Shown here in pieces: positions 47,947 through 58,325 of a stretch of 64,000 nucleotides of DNA. How positions within the stretch are numbered: position 1 is the first letter of the stretch; every line of letters begins with the position of its first letter. The stretch spans positions 1,618,501-1,682,500 of the forward strand of contig JAREIK010017820.1 of NCBI GenBank assembly GCA_029783825.1, given 5' to 3'. A program made the translations under genes and the position numbers. The notes beneath the pieces are model-generated. The model made no database searches and was not told the origin of the DNA. It saw only the letters and a program-made list of their open reading frames with translations. Source of the DNA: Sapria himalayana (lineage: Eukaryota > Streptophyta > Magnoliopsida > Malpighiales > Rafflesiaceae).

Positions 47947-49618
47947 CTACTTATATGCTGGCCCATATGAAGTAGTGCCTTTGGCTTTTTGCTCCTTAAG
48001 TTTGGCCTTGTTTCTGAGGTTAAGAGAAGGCCCTTCCCTGGTCCCCGGATTCTTCTTTTTCACCCGAGCTTTCACCATAGTGAAGTCCTCGGCATCCTGA
48101 TCTGCATTCTCAGATTCAGCTTTTGAATCTGGCCGTAAGATTGCTGCACCATCAATTGGCATTTGTCCATCCTCCAGTGGTGAGGCTTTCATGGCATATT
48201 CAGCGGTGCTGCTTAACCTTACTGGAGAAGAGGTGGCTGGAGATAACTCTTGAGCTTTTTCAGCAAATTAGAGGGTTCTTGGTTCATCTTCGGTGGGACT
48301 GCACGGCCATTCTGGGTAGGGGTTAGTTGGGCTGGTCTCCAGCCTTTTTTCATCTCGAGCCTTGACTTTGCGACAAGCATTAAGAGAATGACCAAATATA
48401 CAGCAATGATAACAATATATAGGCAGATTTTCATAAACAATTAGCTGCCTGATATTAGATCCGTCCGGGAATTCTAATTCAAATTCATCCACCAGGTTAT
48501 TTCCTATGTCTATATCCACAAGTACCCTTTCAAATACAATTTTGGAGATGTTCATCGTAAGTTTGTCCATATGTAAAGGATGACCAATGTAGCTAGCGGC
48601 CTTGCTTAGGCATATAGGGTTCCATAAATGCAAAGAAAAATCTGGTAGTTTAACCTATATGGGAATCTTGGCCATTTCTTTTAGGCCGTAATGGAAACCA
48701 ATGGGAAGTGGTTTGACATATAATGGCCGGCCATAGACCAAATAGGGGCCAGAATTAAGTATGTGATCTCTATCTACCGAATTTCCGAAGCGAAATACAA
48801 GCCATCCGCTGGGGTGTTGAATCATTTGTGCGGATAAATTCCAATGTTTATCCATAAATCTCCTAAGCATTGAAAGGCCATGGCTTCTAGTGACGAAGTA
48901 CCCAATTAGAGAGTTATCCCAATGCTAGTGAAGCAAGTCATTTTCAACAAATACAGCTTTACCTGGCTGTGTAGGAGGTATGTATTCCAGTTTGGAAGAG
49001 TTGGCTAGGGCTCTGTTTCCAGCAAACAAACTACTCCACGGGGCCTTATTTTTACCAAAGGGTTTGAGGGGTTTACTCTCCTTATTCTGGTTAGGCGAGC
49101 TAGAAGATGTCTCAGAAGCCGATTATTATTCAGTGTCACTGACTGCACCATTTTATTATGTTGGGCATTCGGTATACCCACATCTTGGGCCTCTCCAACA
49201 GGGAGGTTGACCCCTAGCAAGCATGTACCATTGCTATCATCTAGTTTGTTGGGTGTTAAAGTAGGGATAGTATCAGAAGTACCATCTACCTAAGAAGTAC
49301 CATTCATATCCTCTAGATTATCATTAGTAGCCGAATCATAGCTACTGGAATTCACAGCCCCTTCCCTCGCATATCCGACACATCACATTTATCATTCAAA
49401 TCATTCGAAAATATCACATTTTCACTCGAATCATTCGAGGAGCTAGAAGTGTTCTCGGCTAAAACATCCTCGTTATAGTTTAAGCTTAGGTTTAGGTTCA
49501 GTAACACTGATTCAAGGCTGGATGCGGCCTTATTTATCAAATTCAAGGTTAAATCATTATCGAACATCAAAGGAGTGATTTTTCGGCTTAATTTTAGAGT
49601 TAACTTCATCAAGAGCAT
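47947..49618 (-). pseudogene. LINE ORF1 (DUF4283 and CCHC knuckle)
   Basis: Nucleic-acid-binding ORF1 of the nested LINE. The N-terminal part is 49,618-49,352 in a different frame, so one frameshift follows it. The rest is a single frame from about 49,150 to 47,947: KPFGKN and WSSLFAGNRALA-like region, DUF4283 core with MIQHPSGWLVFRF and GRPLYVKPLPIGFHYGL (48,870-48,655), LDIDIG-type strand and a CYHCCIFGHSLNAC knuckle (48,633-48,268), and a basic Lys-rich tail (48,192-47,947). In-frame stops lie near 48,925, 48,652 and 48,265. Confidence 0.8.
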
Positions 49619-50042
49619 TCAGATTAAGAAGGAGATGCGTTGCGTTTGCGTTATCAGTTGGTAACTAACTATATATAATTCGCCGATGCTCACCATCTTC
49701 AACGATGAGCTCAGTTGTAGAGGAATCGTCCTCGGAGCAAAGTACCAAACGCCTTCAGATCCTCTTCGGGGGAGTTTTCGCGCGAGCTTTCGGGCTGAGA
49801 TCGAGGAAGGCAGCATTAGGACTTAGGATATGTTCAGCCTCCGTAACAATTTTAAGTGTGTCGGGCGGTCTCGACATACTTATATAGATGAATCAATCAG
49901 GGCAGAATGGGACCTAATTGAAGGAGCTAAGCTCCATTGCAACATCCAAGCTCAATAAGCTGGATTTTCAGGAAGCAAATGGGCTAGGGTAGAATCAGGG
50001 AGAGAGGAGAGAGATAGATAGATTATGTTTTTCTAAGGTAGT

Positions 50043-50060
50043 TAAAGACCCTCACTATAG
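50043..50060. repeat. Target-site duplication of nested LINE, right copy
   Basis: taaagaccctcactatag, partner of 43,724-43,741. Right after it the older LINE resumes with sequence matching 26,765 onward in unit 2. Confidence 0.85.
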
Positions 50061-51067
50061 AGGTTTTCCCCCTTATGGTCCTATCTAATAGATTCAATGG
50101 AGTTCACAACTCCTTAAAAAATATGAAACGCATAGGTTTTTTTATGCTATGGAGGTACAATAGATGAAGTATTGGAGGATGGATTAGGAAGAGACAATAT
50201 TGCCTCTTCGTTCTGTTGAACTTGTTTAGCATAAGTGTATTTTGGGGAGAGGTGTGGGCACCTCTGGGATTGGATGTGTTGTGGTGCTACCTGTTTTTGA
50301 GAGATGGAGGCCAATGATATTCTCTTGCTGGCCAATATGTGTATGATTGATTGCTTGAAGGAATTATGGCTTAAGGGGTTCTTGGTAAAGTTACATAACC
50401 CCTCGACAGGGTATGTAGGGTGTCATTTTTGGGAGAGAGTATGTGAAAACGGAATGACCTCCTAGTTGTTTTTAATTATAAAGGTCAAAATATATAAAAA
50501 AGAATCTCCTCTATATGTTATGACATGTTGGAGAGAAGGGGATAGGTTTAATGGAAAATGAGACTTTACTTACCTGCTGGGACTATGGCTGGAGTATATG
50601 ATTGTATTCTAGAAAGCTAATGGTTTCATCAAATGGACCAAATCTGAAAATGCAGAAATTCATAGCGGGTATGATCAGGATAATCAAAACAATAAGGATG
50701 TATCTAAATTATTTGAATGTGCATGGGGGCTTCTTGTTGGGGTGACATATGCTATGTAACAATGGGGCTGGGCTACCATGTAAAGATCATATGTAAGGGT
50801 GAGAGCTCATTAGTATAATTTGGTAACAATTTCGGTAGAGGTCATATCATTGGGCCTCAACATTGTTTTCATATGTATCATTGGGTCACATGTAAGTGTG
50901 AGAGTTCACTGGATGTATGTAATTATGTGTGCTACATAAATTATAAAATTAAATGGCGCCCACTAGTAATTAAAGATAGAGGCAATAAGGATCTTTCTGA
51001 ATTAGCACACCTCAAAATGATTGTTCTGGCAAAAAAGAAAACAAATATAAGATATATGGGAAATACC

Positions 51068-51528
51068 TAGAGGTACCAAAAGGGCATGGCAAGGGTTGGT
51101 CCGGCTTGATTTTTCTAGGCCCAACCAGGTTGGCGTGCATTGCCAGGCACGACATGGTTCTTGGGAGGGTAGGTCCGGCATGGGCTTGTAGCCTAAATTC
51201 TGCCAGGTTCAGCCTAGTTCGACTTGGTTAAGCCAGGTTTGGGTTGGGCCGTGTCCATCAAAATTTAAAAATATCTAGGGTTTTTGCTTTGTTCCACCGT
51301 GCCTTCGTTGCTCATCGGGCATGCCGAGCCTCTTCCTTCGGGCATCAGCACGTCTTCCCCTATCAAGCATTGCTTGATGCGTGGGGCTGTTGTGCCATGC
51401 CCACGTGCCTGGTGTGCCATGCCGTGCCAAGCATCGCACGTGGGCCGAAAACTTTTGGCCCGGCACGAGTCAGAGCACTACATTGTAGCATGCTATGCCG
51501 GGCTAGGCCAACTATTTTGACACCTCTA
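51068..51528. mobile_element. Small non-autonomous hAT element (unit 3)
   Basis: 461 bp. Left TIR tagaggtaccaaaa at 51,068, right TIR ttttgacacctcta ending 51,528, target duplication gaaatacc (51,060-51,067) against gaaataca (51,529-51,536), 7 of 8 matching. GC-rich core. Units 1 and 2 retain only its left part. The frames on both strands here are GC-rich artefacts. Confidence 0.85.
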
Positions 51529-52764
51529 GAAATACATGATCGGCTAAAGTAAGTAGAGAGCATGGACATAAATCTGAATTCTATATATTAATCTATATTA
51601 TTACCCCTAATATGTAATAATGTGTGTTGAATCTTCTTCCATCATTATCGAATATATGGGTATATGCATGGGGGTTCGATTCTAAATGTAAGGTGGCATA
51701 TTATTTTCTTATGTATCATTTGAGCTTATAAGGGATTGAAAGAATAACAAATCTTATTTCTATGAATATAATGATGGCAAATTGTATTCTTAGGAATGTA
51801 AGGGTGACATATTGGTTGTATTTTTAATGTTAGTTTGTAAGGGTGTCATATTGACTGTATTATTGATGTTAGTTTGTAAGGGTGACATATTGTTTCTGCA
51901 TATAATTTTGGGATGGGATTACCATATGAGTGAGGGTGGCATATTGTATTTGCATATAAATCTGGAATTGGCTTATCTTGTTATGGTTGAGGATCACATA
52001 TCATATATAACATTGCACCGATTCGATTGTACTGATGAAAGATGCAATTGGCCTGACATATGTTATGGGTGCTACACTTATTATAAATATAATCATGGAA
52101 TAACATATGATAAGATATATATAGTAGGGGTTATAGCAAATGATTATATCTGGATAGTACACCCATATGAAAATCGCTAGCTAGAATATTAGGGGTTTTA
52201 ACTGCCCATTAAAGTACAAAGAAGTCGCCAGGCTTCTAAATACTTATCAAATAGATATTTTTGCTATTATAAAAGCAAATCTAAACTGGGAGAAGATAAT
52301 ACTACAAATGAAATCATAATTTTAAAACTTTGATTATCTTGACAATTTCTCTTTTCACTAGAATGGTAGAATAATACTGCTTTGGGACAGACTTACCACA
52401 CAAATTGAATAGATATTCTCCTCTCCCCAATATATATACTTGAAGATCAAAGAAATAGTTAAAAAATAGATATTAGATTAATTATAGTCTATGGTCTACA
52501 TTCGATTATTAATAGAAGATTATTATGGGAGAGTTTGATCCTGGAAGGCTCTTCGGATTCCTCTCCTTGGGCTATAATAGGAGATTTTAACTCTCCATTG
52601 TCGGCATTAGATTGGAATGGTGGTAGAGTAGTTTCAATTTATGAATGTCTAGATTTCATAAATTATTGTTCCACCCTCAATCTTGAGGGCATCCAATCTT
52701 CGGGCTCTTTTTTCACTTGGACTAATGGGAAAATGTCAAGCACGATTGATAGAGCACTATTAGG

Positions 52765-52945
52765 ACTAGTGAACCACGTTATTTCATGTGTTTTTGTTAT
52801 GTTTTTTTGATTCTACCGTGGCTTTGTTGGATTGTGGTTGTGGATATATATATATATCGCTTGCTATTCTTTGTTGTTCTCTTCTTATGAATCTTTAAAA
52901 TCACAATCTTAGAAGCATAATTGCCCACCATAAGGAATGGTATTA
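52765..52945 (+). mobile_element. LTR fragment inside LINE endonuclease
   Basis: About 180 bp inserted between endonuclease segments that are contiguous in unit 1 (around 1,843-1,860). It matches, in opposite orientation, the 56,150-56,330 part of the solo LTR: shared aaccacgttatt and ttgctatt segments and an AT run. It is a partial copy of the same LTR family. Confidence 0.5.
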
Positions 52946-53658
52946 CCTCTCACTCGATACTCATGCAAAATTTCATCCACCAAGAATCTTCTCTGATCAT
53001 TGCATGATATTGATAACCACTGAAATAGGTCCACAAGATAGGAAATGTGATTAATATGCAAAGAATTTTCTTTGATATTGCGCAAGATCTGGAAACAGTT
53101 TCTTCCTAGATTTATTATGTTCCAAGTGGTTTAAAATCTCAAAATGCTTAAATAACCACAGAAAAAAAACTCAATGACAAGCACTTTGGACATATTAGTG
53201 TAAGAGTGTTTCTAGCTAGAAAGGATCTTCAAACTATTCAAAGAATAGTACTAGAAAATCTCAACGTTTCTGTGAAAACTATAGAAACTAAAGTAAGAGT
53301 TTAATTAAGGATGTTAGAGGAGGCCGAACTATCTTTTCTTAGATAAAAAGTCAAATTCAAATATTTAAAACAAAGTGACAGGTGCACTAAGTTTTTTCAC
53401 ACCTTGGCAAGTGCTTAACTACAAAGGAATATAATTGTATCGGTTATGAAGGAAAACAAAGAATACACTTCATCCTATGAAGAAATCTTTGATGCTTTTC
53501 TTGGATATTATAAAAATATGATGGCCACTTCAAAAGATAGAGTTCCTTTAAGTGTGCCAATTATTCAGAGTGGGAGAAATTTGGCCGTTGCAAAACACAA
53601 CCTGCTATCATTATATTTCTCACCTAAAGAAATAAAGGAGCCATTATTCTCAAAGGGA

Positions 53659-53680
53659 GGGGGGGGGGGGGGGGGGGGGG
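53659..53680 (+). repeat. Run of 22 G in LINE reverse transcriptase
   Basis: An uninterrupted G22 tract where related copies encode the short GSSKSPGPDGY loop. In this copy it reads as poly-Gly before AKSSGPD. It may be slippage or a read or assembly artefact. Confidence 0.9.
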
Positions 53681-53705
53681 CAAAATCTTCTGGGCCGGAT
53701 TTGTA

Positions 53706-56105
53706 TATCAAATAGTTTTTCATGAAGTCATGGGAGGTAATTAGTAAAGATATCACTAATGTTGTACAACCTTCTTTTACTTTGGTAGAATGCTTAAGAA
53801 AATTAATCATGCATATATAGCATTAATACCAAAAATTTCCCACACAACTTCTATCAAATATTATAGGCCTATTTCTTGTTGTAATGTCCTATACAAACTC
53901 ATATCTATGCTGATTACAAAAAGGCTCCAGGGCATTCTATGAGATATTATAAACCCAACCTAAGCCACATACATTAAGGGTAGATTAATCTTGCTTCCTC
54001 AAGATTAACCTACTGATGATTCCTCAAGATTGACTTTATGAAGGTGTTTGATATGGTTAATGGGGACTTATTGAAAGAACCTCTTATTGCTTTACATTTC
54101 CCAACAAAATTCATAGATATTATCTATGAATATGTATCCACGACTTCCTTCTTAATCTCTATAAATGGAGAACTCCATGGATTTTTTTAAAGGACAAAGA
54201 GTCCTAAGGCAAGGAGATCCATTATCTCCCTATCTCTTTGCAATATGTATGGAATACCTATCTAGGTTACTATCAAAGACTACAAATTCATAGAGATTTA
54301 CTTATCACCCTGGATGTTTTACTTCGAAAATCTCTCATTAATGTATGCGGATGATGTGATAATCTTCTCTAAAAGCAATTTATCTTTGATCAATATCATC
54401 CTCAATACATTGAAGGAATTTGTTGTTTCTTTTGGATTATTTATTAACCCCTCAAATCGAACATCTTCTTTGGTAGTGTTAATACTAACATAAAAGAAGA
54501 TATGCTGAATAATTCTGATTTTATTGAACGTTTTCTTCCCTTCATATTTTTTGGAGTTCTTTTATCTTCTAGTAGATTAATCATGAAACAATTTTCTCTA
54601 TTGCATGCCAAAATCACAGCCGTTATACATCAATGGGCAACAAAAATTCAATCCTTCGCTAGAAGGATGGAATTACTATGTACGCTTATCTAATGAATAG
54701 AGGTGTATTGGTTCTCATTATTCCTCTTATCTTCCTTGATAATTAATGCAATTGAGAGTACATGTAGGAGAGTTTTATGGGGTGCTCCAAAAATAGGCCG
54801 TTTTAGTCCCAAAGCACCATGAAAAAAAGTTTGTATGCCAACTTCCATTGGTGGGCTTGGCTTGGTATTCTCGGTTTGGTATACCATAGTAGTTTTTCAA
54901 GGAGTCATGGGAGGTAATTGGTAAAATGTCACTAATGATATACAAAGCTTCTTCCACTCTAGTAGAATGCTTAAGAAAATTTAATCATCCATATATAGCA
55001 TTAATACCAAAAACCTTCTACGCAACTTCTATAAAATATTATAGGCCCATTTTTTGTTGTAATATCCTATACAAACTCATATCTAAGTTGATTACAAAAA
55101 GGCTCCAGGGCATTCTAGGAGATATTATAAACCCAGCCCAAATCACATACATTAAGGGTAAATTAATCTCGGATAACTTCATACTTACACAAAATTAATT
55201 CAAAAATATGCAATAAGAAGAATATTTCCCCGATGCTTCCTCAAGATTGACCTTCAAAAGGCTTTCAATACGGTTAATTGGGACTTCTTGAAAGAACCTC
55301 TTATTTTCTTAAATTTCCCAACAAAATTCATAGATATTATCAATGAATATGTATCCATGACTTCCTTCTCCATCTCCATAAATGGAGAACTCCTTGGATT
55401 TTTCAAAGGACAAAGAGGCCTAAGACAAGGAGATCCATTATCTCCCTACCTCTTTGCAATATGTTTGGAATACCCATCTTGGCTACTCTTAAAGGCTACA
55501 AATTCATAGGGATTTACTTATCACCCTGGATGTTCTACTTCGAAAATCTTCCATCTAATTTATGTGGATGATTTGATAATCTTCTCTAAAAGAGATTTAT
55601 CTTCGATCAATATCATCCTCAATACATTGAAAGAATTTGTTGTTTCTTCTGGATTATATGTTAATCTCTCCAAATCGAACATCTACTTTTGAGGTGTTAA
55701 GACTAACATAAAAGAAGAGATGCTAAATAATTCTAATTTTATTGAAGGTTCTCTTCCCTTCATATTTATCGTAGTTCCTTTATCTTCTAGCAGATTAATC
55801 ACGGAATAATTTTCTCTATTGCATGCCAAAATCACAGCCGCTATACATCAATGGGCAACAAAAATTCTATCCTTTGCTGGAAGGATGGAATTACTATGTA
55901 TACTTATCCAAGGAATAGAGGGGTATTGGTTCTCAATATTCCGGTTACCTTCCTTGATAATTAATGTAATTGAGAGCACATGTAGGAGATTTATATGATG
56001 TGTTCCAAAAATAGGCCAATTTAGTCCCAAAGCATAATGGAAAAAAGTTTGTATGGCCACTTCCATTCGTGGGCTTGGCTTGGTATTCTTGGTTTGGCAA
56101 ATTGG
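53706..56105 (+). repeat. Tandem duplication of the LINE reverse transcriptase region
   Basis: Bases 53,706-54,885 and 54,886-56,105 are two direct copies of the same reverse transcriptase block. Both begin with a tttttca...gtcatgggaggtaatt segment and include IALIPK, YYRPI.CCN.LYKLIS and a catalytic motif (YADD at about 54,344, YVDD at about 55,561). Both end with a gtgggcttggcttggtattct segment. The second copy has fewer stops over 54,926-55,509. Each is decayed on its own, so the duplication is old. Confidence 0.85.
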
Positions 56106-56133
56106 AATAAGACTTTCTTTATTAAAAGCCATA

Positions 56134-56653
56134 TGTTAGGAATTTCATTTCCAACTAATTGTAATTATATAGATTTAGAAGAAGAAGAAAATAGCAAATG
56201 ATATATCTACAACCATAGTATATATATGTATATCAAACCACGATCCAAAACCATGACATAAAACAAACCACAGTAGAAACACAAAAAATAACGTGGTTTA
56301 CTAGTCATTCAGCACGACTAACTATATCAACTAGAAAAATTTGTATGCATTTATAAATTATAACCAAAATATTTTTATAGTTTGTGAGTAGCAGCCGAAA
56401 AAATCACTCATAGGAGGGAGATAAAATACATATTTATATTAGTAAACAAAGTGCTCAGATCACTTGGATGGATCGGGTTATGCTCCAAAAATTTTTTCGC
56501 CTCACTAACTAGGCAACGGGACTCCCTTTATTGTGCTATTGTTGTACTTCCAACCTCTTAATATTTTCTTTTTTGTACTAATATTATAAAATATTAAAAC
56601 AAAAAATATTTTGGTTATACAAAATAGTTAATCAAAACAAATTATATACAACA
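56134..56653. mobile_element. Probable solo LTR inside LINE reverse transcriptase
   Basis: About 520 bp that interrupts the LINE coding sequence between an NKTFFIKS and a WRIHQNEDSL segment, which are adjacent in the nested LINE. It begins tgttagg and ends acaaca, an inverted TGTT/AACA pair as in LTRs. Flanks are ccata and cattt, so the target duplication is not clean. It includes the conserved aaccacgttatt block (inverse) shared with 52,765-52,945. Confidence 0.5.
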
Positions 56654-57190
56654 CATTTGGAGAATTCACCAAAATGAAGACTCTCTTTAGATTGGTGGAT
56701 CCACCATTTTTACCTTAACTCTTTTAATATTTAGGATTACAAAATATCCAAGGAAAACCCCCCTTTCTGGAAATCCCTAATTCCAGTTAGTAATATCTTA
56801 AATGGAAAATCAAGAGGGCTAAAATAAGTTGTAATTCTCCTCAAAATATGGGCTGATAAACAAAGGCTCATTTCAGAAGCCTATAAATTATTATCTGGAA
56901 ATAATACAATGAAAACAAAAGTTTGGACTAAAATAATCTGATTCTCTAATCACATTCCAAAACATGTGTCATTTCTTTGGATTTCTAAAGCTGGAAAAAT
57001 TAGAACAAAAGATTATTTATTTGCAACACCAAGGAGTATGCAATGTGAATTCTTCTCCCAAAATAGAATCATTCAAGCATCTTTTCTTTGAATGTCACTT
57101 CTCTAGAAGAAATAATTTTCAATTAAAGTTAATCATCATGAGTGATATTTATTTTGTTTCTAAAATTAATTAGCTCTCTCATATTCGACT

Positions 57191-57880
57191 TGTTAGGGTA
57201 AAATATTTTTAATTTTAAGAACCATTTCTTGTAAGAACAAAGTGTAAAATATTTACAATTAATCATCATGAGTGATAATTGCATTGATTAATATTTCCTA
57301 TGATTAAATTATTTAATTATATTCAAATTGTTAGCTAGCACATTTAATTACATAATAATTTGATTTTCAAAAATATATTTTGTTTGTTTTAAATTAAAAT
57401 TATGTTTAATTTAAATTTTTAAAATACACAATTTATCATTTTTTTACTTAAATAAATATGAACTTAGCTTTAAAAGCTTTTAAAATCAAGGAATTTAAAA
57501 ATTAATTTTACTCCTTTTTAATTTCGATAAAATTAAGACAATTAAATTTTGACATCCAGAAAATATATATTTTTTAAAATCCAAAAATACATATATCTAT
57601 TCTGAAAATATATCAATAAAAATTACTCTCAATCACTATTTTTTTAATTATTAAAATAGTATTGAAATACAAATGAAATCACAAATAATATCTTTTTGAT
57701 ATAAATAATTATTTGGAAGAACGGGCATAGAAAATAATTATGGAAAAAAAATTCTATATGTAAATTTAGTATGACTTTATTTTTAAAAATACAACATAAA
57801 CTAAGTCTTATGATATAAATACAATTTGACGAAGAGATCTTTATCACTGGCATTAAAAATATCTTTTGGGAGCTGATACA
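57191..57880. other. AT-rich DNA, no gene seen
   Basis: Between the LINE 3' end and the HSP90 fragment. A short repeat (gttaatcatcatgagtgat) occurs at about 57,128-57,147 and again near 57,260-57,277. No supported frame; the minus-strand 69-codon frame at 57,644-57,853 is AT-rich chance sequence. Confidence 0.6.
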
Positions 57881-57919
57881 ATGGAAATGATTTCTGATTT
57901 ACATAGTGAAAGCTTAATC

Positions 57920-58325
57920 AAGTTCTATGTGAAGAGGGTGTTCATGATGGATAATTAATTTACAAAGAACTAATTCCATATTATCTCAGCTTCATCCAAA
58001 GCCATGGTTGATTCATATAATTTTCCCCTAAATATTGCTAGCGATCTTCTTCCGCAAAACAAGATTCTTATGGTTATCAAAAAGAATATGGTACAAATAT
58101 TTGTTGAGATGTTCAATGAGATTGCAGAAAACAAAATATAATCACACTAAATTCTATGAAGCAGAATCTTTCTCTAAGAACTAAAATCTTGAAATCCATG
58201 GAGATAGTTAGAACTAATTAAAACTAGATGATTTCCTCAGGTTCGACTCTACCATGAGTAATGATGAATTGACTACCTTTAATGAAGTTCTTTACATTGT
58301 GGATGACACTGATGAGTATGAATGA
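57920..58325 (+). pseudogene. HSP90 middle-domain fragment, degenerate
   Basis: The translation in frame from 57,920 gives KFYVKRVFMMDN, then MVDSYNFPLNIASDLLPQNK, ILMVIKKN and FNEIAENK. These match the middle domain of eukaryotic cytosolic HSP90, whose typical motifs are LYVRRVFIMDN, VDSEDLPLNISRE, QNKILKVIRKN and EIAENK. After a frameshift near 58,140 it continues with KFYEA, FSKN, NLEIHGDS, and after an internal loss of about 45 codons ends EVLYIVDDTDEYE (HSP90: EVLYMVDAIDEY). Several in-frame stops. It is intronless over this stretch and only about 130 of some 700 residues are present. It ends right at a Copia LTR. Confidence 0.85.

Larger units (their letters stand above)
43742..50042 (-). 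mobile_element. Near full-length L1-type LINE, nested in unit 3 LINE
   Basis: About 6.3 kb, minus strand. The 3' end is an 11-nt poly(A) (T run at 43,743-43,753), next to an 18-bp target duplication. From 5' to 3' on the minus strand: about 0.4 kb leader, ORF1 (49,618-47,947), spacer with a 178-codon frame (47,662-47,126), ORF2 with endonuclease, reverse transcriptase and zinc knuckle (47,126-43,790). Damage is light: a few nonsense changes and one or two frameshifts, so it is much younger than the LINE it sits in. Confidence 0.93.
50061..57190 (+). mobile_element. Degenerate L1-type LINE (unit 3), right of nested LINE
   Basis: Continuation of 42,290-43,723. Spacer 50,061-52,168; endonuclease from about 52,169, with IIGDFNSPLSALDWNGGR and FFTWTNGKM at 52,535-52,760; linker 53,290-53,600; reverse transcriptase 53,600-56,130, present twice in tandem; zinc-knuckle remnant 56,650-57,173. 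It is interrupted by a small hAT element (51,068-51,528), an LTR fragment (52,765-52,945), a G22 run and a solo LTR (56,134-56,653). It has many stops and is inactive. Unlike units 1 and 2 it still has its reverse transcriptase region. Confidence 0.85.

Noticed and set aside
47705..48100. Plus-strand frame of 131 codons
   Set aside because: Lies antisense to LINE ORF1 and spacer; low-complexity Pro/Lys content, no domain.
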